Shown one piece after another: positions 20,754-30,273 of a DNA stretch of 47,864 nucleotides. Below the pieces are notes generated by a model that did no database searches, was not told where the DNA came from, and saw nothing but the letters and a program-made list of their open reading frames with translations. Numbering within the stretch: the first letter of the stretch is position 1; every line of letters starts with the position of its first letter. Source of the stretch: Candidatus Izemoplasma sp. (lineage in GTDB: Bacteria > Bacillota_I > Bacilli_A > Izemoplasmatales > Izemoplasmataceae); contig SKFS01000088.1 of NCBI GenBank assembly GCA_007117885.1, positions 1 to 47,864 on the forward strand. The letters run 5' to 3'. A program made the translations under genes and the position numbers.

Positions 20754-20828
20754 AAAGATCACCCATAAACATTTTAACATATTCCGCCGATAATCACCGC
20801 TTTATGATATAATGTAAACGGTGATAAT

Positions 20829-21647
20829 ATGCTAAATCGTATTCGAGAAAGCTTAGTGAACCCAGGTGCACTCATTCAATACCGTAACGACTCGCTCTTT
20901 AAGGCATTGGGATACATGCTTTTTTTCGCATTGTTTATGAGTGTCTCGATGGTTATTATGATTTTAGCCTTCACTGGTGTTTCTGGCACAACTAAGCAAT
21001 CGATCATGAATGACATGGTCCCTTTAGAAACCAACTGCAAGCTTGAAGATGCGCAGTTAATCTGTGATGAGCCGACCCAACATACCTTTTATCAAATGGG
21101 AAACCTTACCTTTTCAATCAATACTGAATCTAGCCAAGCTCCCAGTGATTATCCAACCAATACGCTTCATTTTATTATCCATGATCAATCGTTGATTTTG
21201 TACGGCAGAACCCTGCTTGGCGCAAGCAGCTTTGAGATACCATTAAGTGAACTAAACCGTTCCGTTCATAACCTTGACTTCGCCATGTTAACCACCAATC
21301 CATCCCAGTTTGAAGTGCTGGTTTTTCGCGCTGTCGATGACTTAATTATAGAGTACCGTGCAGTTTGGGGAAGCCTCTACGTTATTTCGAGTCTTCTTTC
21401 AGGCTTGTTTTTGTTTAGTGTTTTCATTACATTAAATACCTTTTTAACCCGCGCCCGTTTACCGATGATTCCACTGAAACAAATGTTTGTGATGATGACT
21501 TATGCAGGCACCGCTTTGTATATAGTTTTAATCTTTAATAGTTTATGGAACTTCAGCTTTTTTGTTTTAATCATTCTTCTTTTAGTTGCCTTCCGACAAA
21601 TGAACCGATTAACCTTAGAAATCCAAAATCGTGTCTACCGACAATAA
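20829..21647 (+). CDS. DUF1189-like membrane protein
   Basis: N-terminal hydrophobic segment, extracytoplasmic middle, C-terminal hydrophobic segments. Confidence 0.5.
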   Translation: MLNRIRESLVNPGALIQYRNDSLFKALGYMLFFALFMSVSMVIMILAFTGVSGTTKQSIMNDMVPLETNCKLEDAQLICDEPTQHTFYQMGNLTFSINTESSQAPSDYPTNTLHFIIHDQSLILYGRTLLGASSFEIPLSELNRSVHNLDFAMLTTNPSQFEVLVFRAVDDLIIEYRAVWGSLYVISSLLSGLFLFSVFITLNTFLTRARLPMIPLKQMFVMMTYAGTALYIVLIFNSLWNFSFFVLIILLLVAFRQMNRLTLEIQNRVYRQ

Positions 21648-21660
21648 GCTTAATCAAGGC

Positions 21661-21689
21661 TTGCACTATCGATAAACATATGCTATCAT
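21661..21689 (+). promoter_or_regulatory. Putative SigA promoter of the leuS leader
   Basis: TTGCAC (21661-21666), 17-nt spacer, TATCAT (21684-21689) with TGC extension. Confidence 0.6.
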
Positions 21690-21694
21690 GATGT

Positions 21695-21913
21695 CAAGCG
21701 AAGAACCAGAAAGAGTAGTAAGGCCCTTTATTAAAAGAGACTTAGTGGTTGGTGGAAACTAAGATAAACCCTTATGAATTAGTCTGGGGAGCTGTGTAGG
21801 TGCAACCCGTGAGCTTACACCGCAACTCTGCGTTAAAGAGATGAGTGCTAGATATCTAGAACTAAGGTGGTACCGCGGAATTATTTCGTCCTTATTGATT
21901 AAGGGCGTTTTTT
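21695..21913 (+). promoter_or_regulatory. T-box leader of leuS
   Basis: AGTA S-turn, GGTGGAAAC apical element, T-box AAGGTGGTACCGCG (21864-21877), terminator CGTCCTTA/TAAGGGCG (21887-21907) plus T-run. The TGGT bulge is compatible with discriminator A. Confidence 0.93.
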
Positions 21914-21931
21914 ATTGAAGGAGGTTTTACA

Positions 21932-24334
21932 ATGCACTATCATCCCAAAGAAATTGAAAAAAAATGGCAAAATTACTGGTATCAAAACCATGTGTTTAGT
22001 GCGCTTGATAAAAGTGATAAACCAAAATATTACGCCCTCGTAGAGTTCCCTTATCCATCGGGAACAGGCATGCATGTCGGTCATATTCGGGCCTACACAA
22101 GCTTAGAAATAATCGCTAGAAAACGTCGTATGGAAGGTTATAATGTACTTTTCCCTATTGGCTTCGATGCGTTTGGCTTGCCGACAGAAAACTACGCCAT
22201 TAAAGAAAAAGTTCACCCTCGTATTGTTACCGACAACAACATTGAAACCTTTACAAAACAACTTCAAGCGATGGGGTATGCATTTGATTTTAAACGGCTT
22301 GTCGATACGACAGATCCCGATTACTTTAAATGGACCCAATGGATTTTTCTAAAATTGTTTGAGCATGGACTGGCTTACCGTAATAAAACCTACGTCAACT
22401 TTTGTCCATCGTGTAAAGTCGTGCTTTCAAACGAGGAAAGTCAAGGCGGCGAATGCGACCGTTGTGACAGCAAAGTTGAACAAAAAGAAAAAGACGTTTG
22501 GTTTCTCAAAATTACCGCTTATGCGGAAAAACTCTTAGAAGGACTAGAAGATTTAGAAACCTTACCTCGCATCAAAACCGAACAAGAAAACTGGATTGGG
22601 AAAAGCCTAGGAGCAGAGATCACTTTTAAGATTGCTGAAGTCGATGACCAACTCACCGTCTTTACCACCCGACCGGACACCTTATTTGGTGCGACGTTCA
22701 TGGTTATTGCACCGGAACATCCACTAATAGAAAACTATGCCGATATCATTACGAACATCGCTGAAATAAAACACTATCAACAGCAAGCAAAGCATAAAAC
22801 CGAGTTTGAACGAACCCAGCTCGTCAAAGATAAAACCGGGATTCAAATCGAAGGCTTAACGGCGCTCAATCCAGGCACAAAAAAAGCCATCCCAGTCTTC
22901 GTCGCAGACTACGTTATGATGGGGTATGGCACTGGAGCAATTATGGCCGTTCCTGGTCACGATTCTAGAGATTATGATTTTGCAAAAACCTATGGATTGG
23001 ATATTGTAGAAGTCATTCAAGGGGGTGACCTTAGTCAAGAAGCCTACACCGACACGGAGGAAGGAATTCTTGTCAATAGTGATTACTTGAATGGCCTTAA
23101 TGTGAACGCGGCAATCAAAAAGATGATTGCCGTACTTGAAACAGAGAAACTTGGTAAAGAAGCAATCAATTATAAAATGAAAGACTGGGCCTTTAATCGC
23201 CAACGCTATTGGGGAGAACCGATTCCAATCGTTCATTGTGATGATTGTGGTATGGTGGGCGTAAAAGAAGAAGATTTACCGATTCGGCTACCTGATGTTG
23301 AAGCCTTTGCCCCCTCTGAAACCGGGGAAAGTCCGTTAGCTTTAATTCCTGAGTTTGTCAATACAACGTGTCCAAAATGCGGTAAACCAGCGCGTCGTGA
23401 AACCGATACAATGCCGCAATGGGCAGGGAGTTCATGGTATTTCTTACGGTACACTGACCCACATAATAAAGCGGCACTAGCCGCTTACGATAAACTAAAG
23501 TACTGGATGCCTGTCGATTGGTATAACGGTGGTATGGAGCATGTGACACGCCATGTTATTTACTCGCGATTCTGGCATTTGTTCTTGCATGATATCGGTG
23601 TTGTGCCCCAAGCTGAACCGTATAAAAAACGCACGGCACAAGGTTTAATCCTTGGTCCTGATGGCGATAAAATGAGTAAATCAAAAGGCAACGTGGTCGA
23701 TCCTATGGAAATGATTGAGGCCTACGGGGCCGATACGTTAAGACTTTACATTTTATTTATCGGTGATTACGAACAACCCACTCCCTGGAGTGATTCAGGA
23801 ATCAAAGGCTGCCGTCGTTTCCTCGACAAAGTGTGGCGTCTCAAAGACACCATTGGTTCAGAAAGTGATGACACTAAGGTTATCACTGAACTTCATAAAA
23901 CCATCGCCGAAGTCTCCAGTGATATTGAAGCGACGAAATTTAACACCGCCATTGCTAAAATGATGGCTTTGACAAACTTCTTAGCAAAACAAACATCAAT
24001 TAGTCAGTCTACTTACTTAGACCTACTTAAACTGCTCAACCCATTTGCCCCACACATTACCGAAGAAATCAACGCCCTACTCGGACAAAAGACCCAACTG
24101 GCTGATACGTCATATCCGGTTGCCGATCCGCAGAAAATTATCGAAGAGACCGCAACCATTGTCGTGAGTGTCAACGGGAAGGTAAGAGATAAAATTGAGG
24201 TTTCATTAGAGGCTTCAAAAGAAACCATTGAAAACCTAGCAATCAACAATGAAAAAGTTCAAGCCTTTATTCAAGGTAAACCGATAAAAAAAGTCATTGT
24301 TGTGCCAAAAAAACTCGTTAATATTGTTGTATAA
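21932..24334 (+). CDS. leuS: Leucyl-tRNA synthetase
   Basis: YPYPSGTGMHVGH-type HIGH region (FPYPSGTGMHVGHIRAYT), FGLPTENYA, KMSKSKGNVVDP, HHVTRHVIYSRFWH region. Confidence 0.97.
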   Translation: MHYHPKEIEKKWQNYWYQNHVFSALDKSDKPKYYALVEFPYPSGTGMHVGHIRAYTSLEIIARKRRMEGYNVLFPIGFDAFGLPTENYAIKEKVHPRIVTDNNIETFTKQLQAMGYAFDFKRLVDTTDPDYFKWTQWIFLKLFEHGLAYRNKTYVNFCPSCKVVLSNEESQGGECDRCDSKVEQKEKDVWFLKITAYAEKLLEGLEDLETLPRIKTEQENWIGKSLGAEITFKIAEVDDQLTVFTTRPDTLFGATFMVIAPEHPLIENYADIITNIAEIKHYQQQAKHKTEFERTQLVKDKTGIQIEGLTALNPGTKKAIPVFVADYVMMGYGTGAIMAVPGHDSRDYDFAKTYGLDIVEVIQGGDLSQEAYTDTEEGILVNSDYLNGLNVNAAIKKMIAVLETEKLGKEAINYKMKDWAFNRQRYWGEPIPIVHCDDCGMVGVKEEDLPIRLPDVEAFAPSETGESPLALIPEFVNTTCPKCGKPARRETDTMPQWAGSSWYFLRYTDPHNKAALAAYDKLKYWMPVDWYNGGMEHVTRHVIYSRFWHLFLHDIGVVPQAEPYKKRTAQGLILGPDGDKMSKSKGNVVDPMEMIEAYGADTLRLYILFIGDYEQPTPWSDSGIKGCRRFLDKVWRLKDTIGSESDDTKVITELHKTIAEVSSDIEATKFNTAIAKMMALTNFLAKQTSISQSTYLDLLKLLNPFAPHITEEINALLGQKTQLADTSYPVADPQKIIEETATIVVSVNGKVRDKIEVSLEASKETIENLAINNEKVQAFIQGKPIKKVIVVPKKLVNIVV

Positions 24335-24341
24335 AACACTG

Positions 24342-24366
24342 AAAACCCTTCGCAAAAGGGTTTTTT
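24342..24366 (+). terminator. Intrinsic terminator of leuS
   Basis: AAAACCCTT / AAGGGTTTT with CGCAA loop, T-run. Confidence 0.85.
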
Positions 24367-24429
24367 ATTTACCGTAAAATTTGTCATACAGCTGTTTGAA
24401 ATGATTTTAATTTTTTCCGTCAATAATCA

Positions 24430-24458
24430 TTGAAACTTAAAGTTTAAAATGTTATAAT
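24430..24458 (+). promoter_or_regulatory. Putative SigA promoter of the amino-acid oxidation operon
   Basis: TTGAAA (24430-24435), 17-nt spacer, TATAAT (24453-24458). Confidence 0.75.
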
Positions 24459-24465
24459 CGTTATG

Positions 24466-24479
24466 TAAAAACGCTTTCA
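24466..24479 (+). promoter_or_regulatory. Candidate cre (CcpA) site overlapping +1
   Basis: TAAAAACGCTTTCA versus TGAAARCGCTTTCA (one difference), just downstream of the -10. Confidence 0.55.
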
Positions 24480-24523
24480 TCGGATGGCGTTTAATTTTGA
24501 GAGACATTCTTAAGGAGGAAATT

Positions 24524-25594
24524 ATGAAAAAATTTGAGTACATGGAAAAACACGGCTATGAACAACTGGTGTTTTTTTATGACAAAACCACAGGTCTTAA
24601 AGGCATTACATGTATTCATGACACAACATTAGGTCCAGCACTCGGAGGAACCCGTCTTTGGAACTATGAAAAAGAAGACGATGCGACATTAGACGTCTTA
24701 CGTTTAGCACGTGGCATGACCTATAAAGCAGCGGCTGCAGGGCTTAATCTTGGTGGCGGTAAAACCGTATTGATCGGTGATGCTTCCAAAGTGAAAAGTG
24801 AAGCATACTTCCGTGGACTTGGACGATATGTTCAAAGCTTAAACGGACGGTATATTACTGCCGAAGATATTAATACCTCAACCAAAGATATGGATTATGT
24901 CAATATGGAAACAGACTATGTTGTAGGACTTGAAGGTAAGAGTGGCAATCCATCACCGATGACTGCGCTTGGTGCGTTTCACGGAATCCAGGCATCACTC
25001 GAAGAAGTCTATGGCGATATGACCATTGAAGGGCGCACTTTTTCAGTTCAAGGCGCAGGTCAAACAGGCTACTATTTAATCGGCTATCTACTTGAAGCGA
25101 AAGCGAAAAAAATCTATTTCACAGAAATTAATGAGCAACACATCAATAAAGTTAAAAAAGAGTTTCCTGAAGTCGAGTTTGTTCAACCGGACGATATTTA
25201 TGGTCTTGAAGTCGATGTCTTTGCTCCGTGTGCCCTTGGCGCCGTGATGAATGACCAAACGATTCCACAGCTTAAATGTAAAATCGTTGCGGGCACCGCA
25301 AACAATGTTTTAGAAGACGAAGAAAAACACGGCAATATGTTAAAAGAAGCAGGCGTTCTTTATGCCCCTGACTTCGTCATTAACGCCGGCGGTTTAATTA
25401 ACGTTTATCATGAGTTACAAGGCTACAACCGTGAGAAAGCAAAGCGTGATATTAGCCGCATTTACGACCGCATGAGAGATGTTTACCGCTTAGCACGTGA
25501 AAACGACACCCACACACAACAAGCAGCAAAACTCTTTGCTAAAGAACGCATTAAAACCATTAGTAACCTTCGCGCTAACTACATCAAACGCTAG
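24524..25594 (+). CDS. Glu/Leu/Phe/Val-family dehydrogenase (leucine/valine dehydrogenase-like)
   Basis: GPALGGTRLWNY, ALRLARGMTYKAAAAGLNLGGGKTV-like, AEDINTS, FAPCALGAVMND, PDFVINAGGLINVYHE. Confidence 0.9.
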   Translation: MKKFEYMEKHGYEQLVFFYDKTTGLKGITCIHDTTLGPALGGTRLWNYEKEDDATLDVLRLARGMTYKAAAAGLNLGGGKTVLIGDASKVKSEAYFRGLGRYVQSLNGRYITAEDINTSTKDMDYVNMETDYVVGLEGKSGNPSPMTALGAFHGIQASLEEVYGDMTIEGRTFSVQGAGQTGYYLIGYLLEAKAKKIYFTEINEQHINKVKKEFPEVEFVQPDDIYGLEVDVFAPCALGAVMNDQTIPQLKCKIVAGTANNVLEDEEKHGNMLKEAGVLYAPDFVINAGGLINVYHELQGYNREKAKRDISRIYDRMRDVYRLARENDTHTQQAAKLFAKERIKTISNLRANYIKR

Positions 25595-26271
25595 TGAAAC
25601 GCATAACCATACTTACTGGACACTATGGGTCTGGTAAGTCGGAAATCGCGGTTAACTTAGCGCTAAAAAAATCGTTAAATACGCTTGTCGATCTCGATAT
25701 CATCAACCCGTACTTCCGTTCTCGCTCCATTAGTACCTTCTTAAAGGAAAACGGCATTGATGTAATTGAATCAACGATTGAGAATGCATCAGGAAGCGAT
25801 CTCCCTTTCATTAGTTCGAAAGGGAGTCGTCCTTTTGTTAATAAGGATTTAAAGGCCGTCTATGACCTTGGTGGTACCCGCCATGGTGCTAAGTTAATGA
25901 AACAGTTTGATGCGTTTATTAAAAACCTCGATGAAATCGATGTGTTAATGGTTGTGAATATCTATCGCGAAGAAACCGACTCAGTGGCTAAAATACTTGC
26001 CACCATCGATGATCTAGAAGCGGCCAGTCAGCTACGCATCACTGGACTAATCAATAACACTAACCTCATGGATTTCACCGATGAGTCAGTGATTCGAGCG
26101 GGCGAGAATATTTTAAAAGAAGTTTCCAAGAAAAAAGATATACCAATAAAATATACATGCGTTGAGGAACACGTCAAAGCCACAGGGGACTTCCTCGGTG
26201 AACGTCTAAGCTTAAGACGATATCTCGCAGAAAAGACGCTTGGTATAGGAGGACATTATGGCAAAAGGTAG
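25594..26271 (+). CDS. P-loop ATP-binding protein (MinD/CooC-like), function unknown
   Basis: ITILTGHYGSGKSEIAVNLAL Walker A, VDLDIINPYFRSR, VYDLGGTRHGAK; GTG start overlapping the upstream stop. Confidence 0.7.
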   Translation: MKRITILTGHYGSGKSEIAVNLALKKSLNTLVDLDIINPYFRSRSISTFLKENGIDVIESTIENASGSDLPFISSKGSRPFVNKDLKAVYDLGGTRHGAKLMKQFDAFIKNLDEIDVLMVVNIYREETDSVAKILATIDDLEAASQLRITGLINNTNLMDFTDESVIRAGENILKEVSKKKDIPIKYTCVEEHVKATGDFLGERLSLRRYLAEKTLGIGGHYGKR

Positions 26272-26482
26272 AATTATTATTAATACAGACAAATGTAAAG
26301 GGTGTGCACTATGCATATCGTATTGTCCAGTCCATATATTAGAATTGGATACAACAACGACGAACAAAAAGGGTTATACCCCGTTAATTGTAAATGATCC
26401 AGAAAAATGCATCGCCTGTAGTTTTTGTGCGATGATGTGTCCGGATTCAGTGATTACCGTCGAACGTTTCGTAAAGGAGTGA
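26258..26482 (+). CDS. 2-oxoacid:ferredoxin oxidoreductase, delta (2[4Fe-4S] ferredoxin) subunit
   Basis: CKGCALCISYCP and CIACSFCAMMCP. Confidence 0.92.
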   Translation: MAKGRIIINTDKCKGCALCISYCPVHILELDTTTTNKKGYTPLIVNDPEKCIACSFCAMMCPDSVITVERFVKE

Positions 26483-26486
26483 AAGT

Positions 26487-27557
26487 ATGGGAAAAGTCCT
26501 AATGAAAGGCAATGAAGCGATGGCTCTTGCCGCAATTAAAGGTGGCTGTGATGCGTTTTTTGGATACCCTATCACACCCCAAAATGAAATACCAGAATAC
26601 TTATCGTATCATATGGTTAAAGAAGGCCGTGTTTTTGTCCAAGCAGAAAGTGAAGTCGCGGCAATCAATATGGTTTACGGCGCAGCAGGTGCCGGCGCTA
26701 GAGTATTAACCTCATCATCGAGTCCAGGGATTGCTTTAAAACAAGAAGGTATAAGCTACCTGGCGGGTGCAGAGCTTCCCTGTGTCATTATTAGTGTAAT
26801 GCGTGGTGGACCTGGACTTGGCGGCATTCAACCGAGTCAAGGAGACTACAATCAAATTACCCGTGGGGGCGGCAATGGCGATTATCATTTATTGGCCTTT
26901 GCACCAGAATCGCTTCAAGAAACCGTGGATATTGTCAAGCAATCGTTTGACTTGGCGGATTACTATCGCAATCCCGTCATCATTGCCGTCGACGGTTTAA
27001 TCGGTCAAATGATGGAGCCTGTGGAAATCGATAAAGAGGTGCCGAAAAAAACGTTGCAAGCGAAAGATTGGGCCGCCGATGGTCACTCCGGTGAGCGCGG
27101 CAAGCGTAATACGATCGTCTCTTTGCATCTTGACGCCTATGATTTAGAAAGACACAACTTAAAACTAAAAGCAAAATACGATGAAATGATTCAAAATGAA
27201 CAGCGTTATGAGCTGATTAATATCGATCAAGCTGAAGTGGTAATTGTAGCCTATGGCACCATGGCTAGGGTAGCTAGAAGTGCCATTGCTGCGTTGAAAG
27301 AAGAAGGCATTAATGTCGGCATGATACGGCCTATTTCAATTTGGCCTTTCCCACGGAAAGCATTCAAGCAACTACCCGATACGGTCCATACACTTCTTAC
27401 TGTTGAGATGAGTTTAGGACAAATGAATCAAGATGTTCACCTTGCGAATAATGGGCGTTTAAATGTTGAGTTTTATGGCCGTGCCGGTGGCGTTGTGCCA
27501 GAAACTCAAGAAATCGTCGATGCAGTGAAAAAAATCGTAAAGGGGCGAAATCAATGA
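26487..27557 (+). CDS. 2-oxoacid:ferredoxin oxidoreductase alpha subunit (VorB/KorA type)
   Basis: GNEAMALAAIKGGCDAFFGYPITPQNEIPEYLS, RGGPGLGGIQPSQGDYNQ. Confidence 0.92.
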   Translation: MGKVLMKGNEAMALAAIKGGCDAFFGYPITPQNEIPEYLSYHMVKEGRVFVQAESEVAAINMVYGAAGAGARVLTSSSSPGIALKQEGISYLAGAELPCVIISVMRGGPGLGGIQPSQGDYNQITRGGGNGDYHLLAFAPESLQETVDIVKQSFDLADYYRNPVIIAVDGLIGQMMEPVEIDKEVPKKTLQAKDWAADGHSGERGKRNTIVSLHLDAYDLERHNLKLKAKYDEMIQNEQRYELINIDQAEVVIVAYGTMARVARSAIAALKEEGINVGMIRPISIWPFPRKAFKQLPDTVHTLLTVEMSLGQMNQDVHLANNGRLNVEFYGRAGGVVPETQEIVDAVKKIVKGRNQ

Positions 27558-28318
27558 AAACTCAAACAGTGTATAAACCCACAGAAGGGTTAGTAAAACG
27601 TGACTTAACCTATTGCCCTGGTTGCACCCACGGAATCATCCATAAACTTGTCGGTGAAGTCTTAGCAGAAAAAGGATTACTCGATACTTCCGTAGGCATC
27701 GCGAGTGTTGGTTGTAGTGTTATGAGCTACGAGTTTTTCAATTGCGACATGCAACAAGCCGCCCATGGTCGTGCGCCTGCCGTCGCAACAGGGATTAAAC
27801 GTGTCCGTCCCGAAGCCACTGTCTTTACCTATCAAGGCGACGGTGACTTAGCCTCAATCGGTATGGCTGAAATAGTGCACGCTGCCCATCGTGGTGAAAA
27901 CGTGACGGTCATTTTTGTGAACAATGCGATTTATGGTATGACAGGTGGCCAAATGGCACCCACTACCCTTATCGATCAAAAAACTACAACGTCGCCAATG
28001 GGGCGAAAAAAAGAAGATACAGGATTACCATTAAGAATGAGCGAATTGCTTGCGACCATCCCCGGAGCAACCTACTTAGAACGCGTAAGCGTCCACGATC
28101 CCAAACATGTTCGTAAAGCGAAAAAAGCCATAGAAAAAGCCTTTGATGTCCAAACCAAAAAACAAGGATTCTCAATGATTGAGTTTGTCTCAACCTGTCC
28201 GGTTAACTGGGGTATTAACCCCACTGATTCGATTCAATGGGCGGTCGATCATTTAATCCCTTATTATCCTCTTGGAGTCTATAAAGATGCAACAGAGGAG
28301 GCAACCGATGAAAACTAA
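27554..28318 (+). CDS. 2-oxoacid:ferredoxin oxidoreductase beta subunit (TPP-binding)
   Basis: YCPGCTHGIIHKL, GDGDLASIGMAEIVHAAHRGENVTVIFVNNAIYGMTGGQMAPTT. Confidence 0.93.
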   Translation: MKTQTVYKPTEGLVKRDLTYCPGCTHGIIHKLVGEVLAEKGLLDTSVGIASVGCSVMSYEFFNCDMQQAAHGRAPAVATGIKRVRPEATVFTYQGDGDLASIGMAEIVHAAHRGENVTVIFVNNAIYGMTGGQMAPTTLIDQKTTTSPMGRKKEDTGLPLRMSELLATIPGATYLERVSVHDPKHVRKAKKAIEKAFDVQTKKQGFSMIEFVSTCPVNWGINPTDSIQWAVDHLIPYYPLGVYKDATEEATDEN

Positions 28319-28865
28319 TGAGGAAAAACTAATTGTTGCTGGGTTCGGTGGCCAAGGTGTTATGTTAATGGGACAAGTGTTGTCCTACGCAGCAACCAAC
28401 GAAGATTTACACACAATTTGGATTCCATCTTATGGTCCTGAAACCCGAGGAGGCACGGCAAACTGTTCCGTAATTATCGCCCATACAATGATTGCCTCAC
28501 CAGTCATAAGCACCCCCGATACAGTCATTGCGATGAACTTACCATCCTTGCAAAAATTTGAGAAGAAAATTAAACCCAACGGCATCCTTTTCGTCAACTC
28601 ATCATTAGTGAAAGACTATGAATACCGTAGCGACATCGAAGTCATTCCGCTAGATATTAATAATCTCGCCCTCAAACTCGGTAACTTAAAAGTTGCCAAT
28701 ATGATTATGTTAGGGGCCTATATCGAACGCACCGGCGTCTTTGAAAAAGAGGCGTTATTCACCGTCTTTAAAAAAATCTTCTCCGGTGAAAAAGCCAAGC
28801 TAATAACTCTCAACGAAAAAGCCGTTGAACTGGGTATGAGTGTTGTAAAAAAAACTAAAGCTTAA
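28308..28865 (+). CDS. 2-oxoacid:ferredoxin oxidoreductase gamma subunit
   Basis: IVAGFGGQGVMLMGQVLSYAA, WIPSYGPETRGGTANCSVIIA. Confidence 0.92.
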   Translation: MKTNEEKLIVAGFGGQGVMLMGQVLSYAATNEDLHTIWIPSYGPETRGGTANCSVIIAHTMIASPVISTPDTVIAMNLPSLQKFEKKIKPNGILFVNSSLVKDYEYRSDIEVIPLDINNLALKLGNLKVANMIMLGAYIERTGVFEKEALFTVFKKIFSGEKAKLITLNEKAVELGMSVVKKTKA

Positions 28866-28878
28866 GGTGGTGTCCAAG

Positions 28879-29940
28879 ATGAAGATCTTAACGATCAATC
28901 CTGGATCTACGAGTACAAAAGTAGCGATATTTAATGGCTTAAAACGCATTGCTAAAACTACGATTCGTCATACTGACAGCGAGATTTTAGCCTTTGAAAC
29001 CTTAGCTGATCAAATCCCGCTACGTCAAACAGTGATTTTAGATTTTTTAAATGAATACGATTTTTCTTTAGAAGATATCGACGGTTTCATTGCCCGCGGT
29101 GGACTACTTAAACCACTTGATAGTGGGTTATATGAAGTAAACGAAGCGATGATTCATGACTTAAGAAACCACACTTATGGCTCTCACGCATCAAATTTGG
29201 GCGGGCTAATCGCTTATGAACTCGCCTCACAAGTTGGTAAAAAAGCGTATATCGCTGATCCTGTAGTGGTCGATGAAATGTCTACGATTGCCAAAATGTC
29301 AGGACTGAACGGTGTGACACGCCGGAGTTTATTTCATGCTTTAAATCAAAAAGCCGTTGCTCGACATTATGCCGATAAAGTCAATATTCCCTATGAAGAA
29401 CTTCACTTAATCGTGGCCCACCTAGGGGGTGGCATTAGTATTGGCTATCATAAACAAGGACGGGTTGTCGATGTCAACAATGCCCTTGATGGCGATGGAC
29501 CCATGTCACCTGAACGTTCAGGAAGTCTACCGGTTTGCAGCATCATCGACATGGCTTACAGTGGTCAATACTCAAAAGATGACTTAAAAAAACTCATCCA
29601 AGGTTTCGGGGGGATGTTTAGCTACCTCAACACCAAGGATGCAGAAGAAGTTTCCGATATGTTAGCGAGCGGTCGGGTTGAAGCCAATCGAGTGGTTAAA
29701 GCCATGGTTTATCAAATAGCGAAAGAAATCGGGGCCCTTTACGCGATTACAAAAGGCCACCTCGATGCCATCATTTTAACCGGTGGACTCGCTTACAATC
29801 AAGACATTGTCCAACCTCTCATTGAAACGATTGAGCACCTTGGGGACATCGTGCTCTTCCCTGGTGAAAACGAACTTGAAGCACTTGCCTTTAATATGCA
29901 TGCTTTTCTAAAAGGCACCATTGAAGAAAAACAATATTGA
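28879..29940 (+). CDS. buk: Butyrate kinase (branched-chain acyl kinase)
   Basis: ILTINPGSTSTKVAIFNG, FIARGGLLKPLDSGLYEVNEAM, VAHLGGGISIGYHKQGRVVDVNNALDGDGPMSPERSG. Confidence 0.93.
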   Translation: MKILTINPGSTSTKVAIFNGLKRIAKTTIRHTDSEILAFETLADQIPLRQTVILDFLNEYDFSLEDIDGFIARGGLLKPLDSGLYEVNEAMIHDLRNHTYGSHASNLGGLIAYELASQVGKKAYIADPVVVDEMSTIAKMSGLNGVTRRSLFHALNQKAVARHYADKVNIPYEELHLIVAHLGGGISIGYHKQGRVVDVNNALDGDGPMSPERSGSLPVCSIIDMAYSGQYSKDDLKKLIQGFGGMFSYLNTKDAEEVSDMLASGRVEANRVVKAMVYQIAKEIGALYAITKGHLDAIILTGGLAYNQDIVQPLIETIEHLGDIVLFPGENELEALAFNMHAFLKGTIEEKQY

Positions 29941-29962
29941 GCCGATAAAAAGGCTCTTTTTT
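29939..29962 (+). terminator. Intrinsic terminator of the buk operon
   Basis: GAGCC / GGCTC with 8-nt loop and T-run, beginning in the buk stop codon. Confidence 0.75.
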
Positions 29963-30011
29963 GTAGCTGAAAAAGCAACGATACGCTATAATAGAGTTGC
30001 GAGGTGATGAC

Positions 30012-30266
30012 ATGGAGCGGTTTATCTCAAAGCTTATCTACGGTTTAATCGCATTAATTTTTCTTATGGTCATTTTTTTATTCACCCGACTTGGTCGAAG
30101 TGATGTTTGGGTAGCACTAAGTTTTGTGTTTTTAAGTGGCGTTTGGTTTAGCTTAAGCTACCTGCACGTCTTAAAACAAAACATGCAACAAGCTAGAAAC
30201 TATTTACTCTTCGGTTTTGCAACGGTGTTTCTCAGTCTACTTTTATTGCTCTTTATCGTTCGCTAA
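30012..30266 (+). CDS. Small membrane protein of unknown function
   Basis: GAGGTG RBS; three hydrophobic segments in ~84 aa. Confidence 0.55.
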   Translation: MERFISKLIYGLIALIFLMVIFLFTRLGRSDVWVALSFVFLSGVWFSLSYLHVLKQNMQQARNYLLFGFATVFLSLLLLLFIVR

Positions 30267-30273
30267 AAGAAAT

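Noticed and set aside
22856-23236. 126-aa minus-strand ORF inside leuS
   Set aside because: Low-complexity translation antisense to leuS; no family resemblance.
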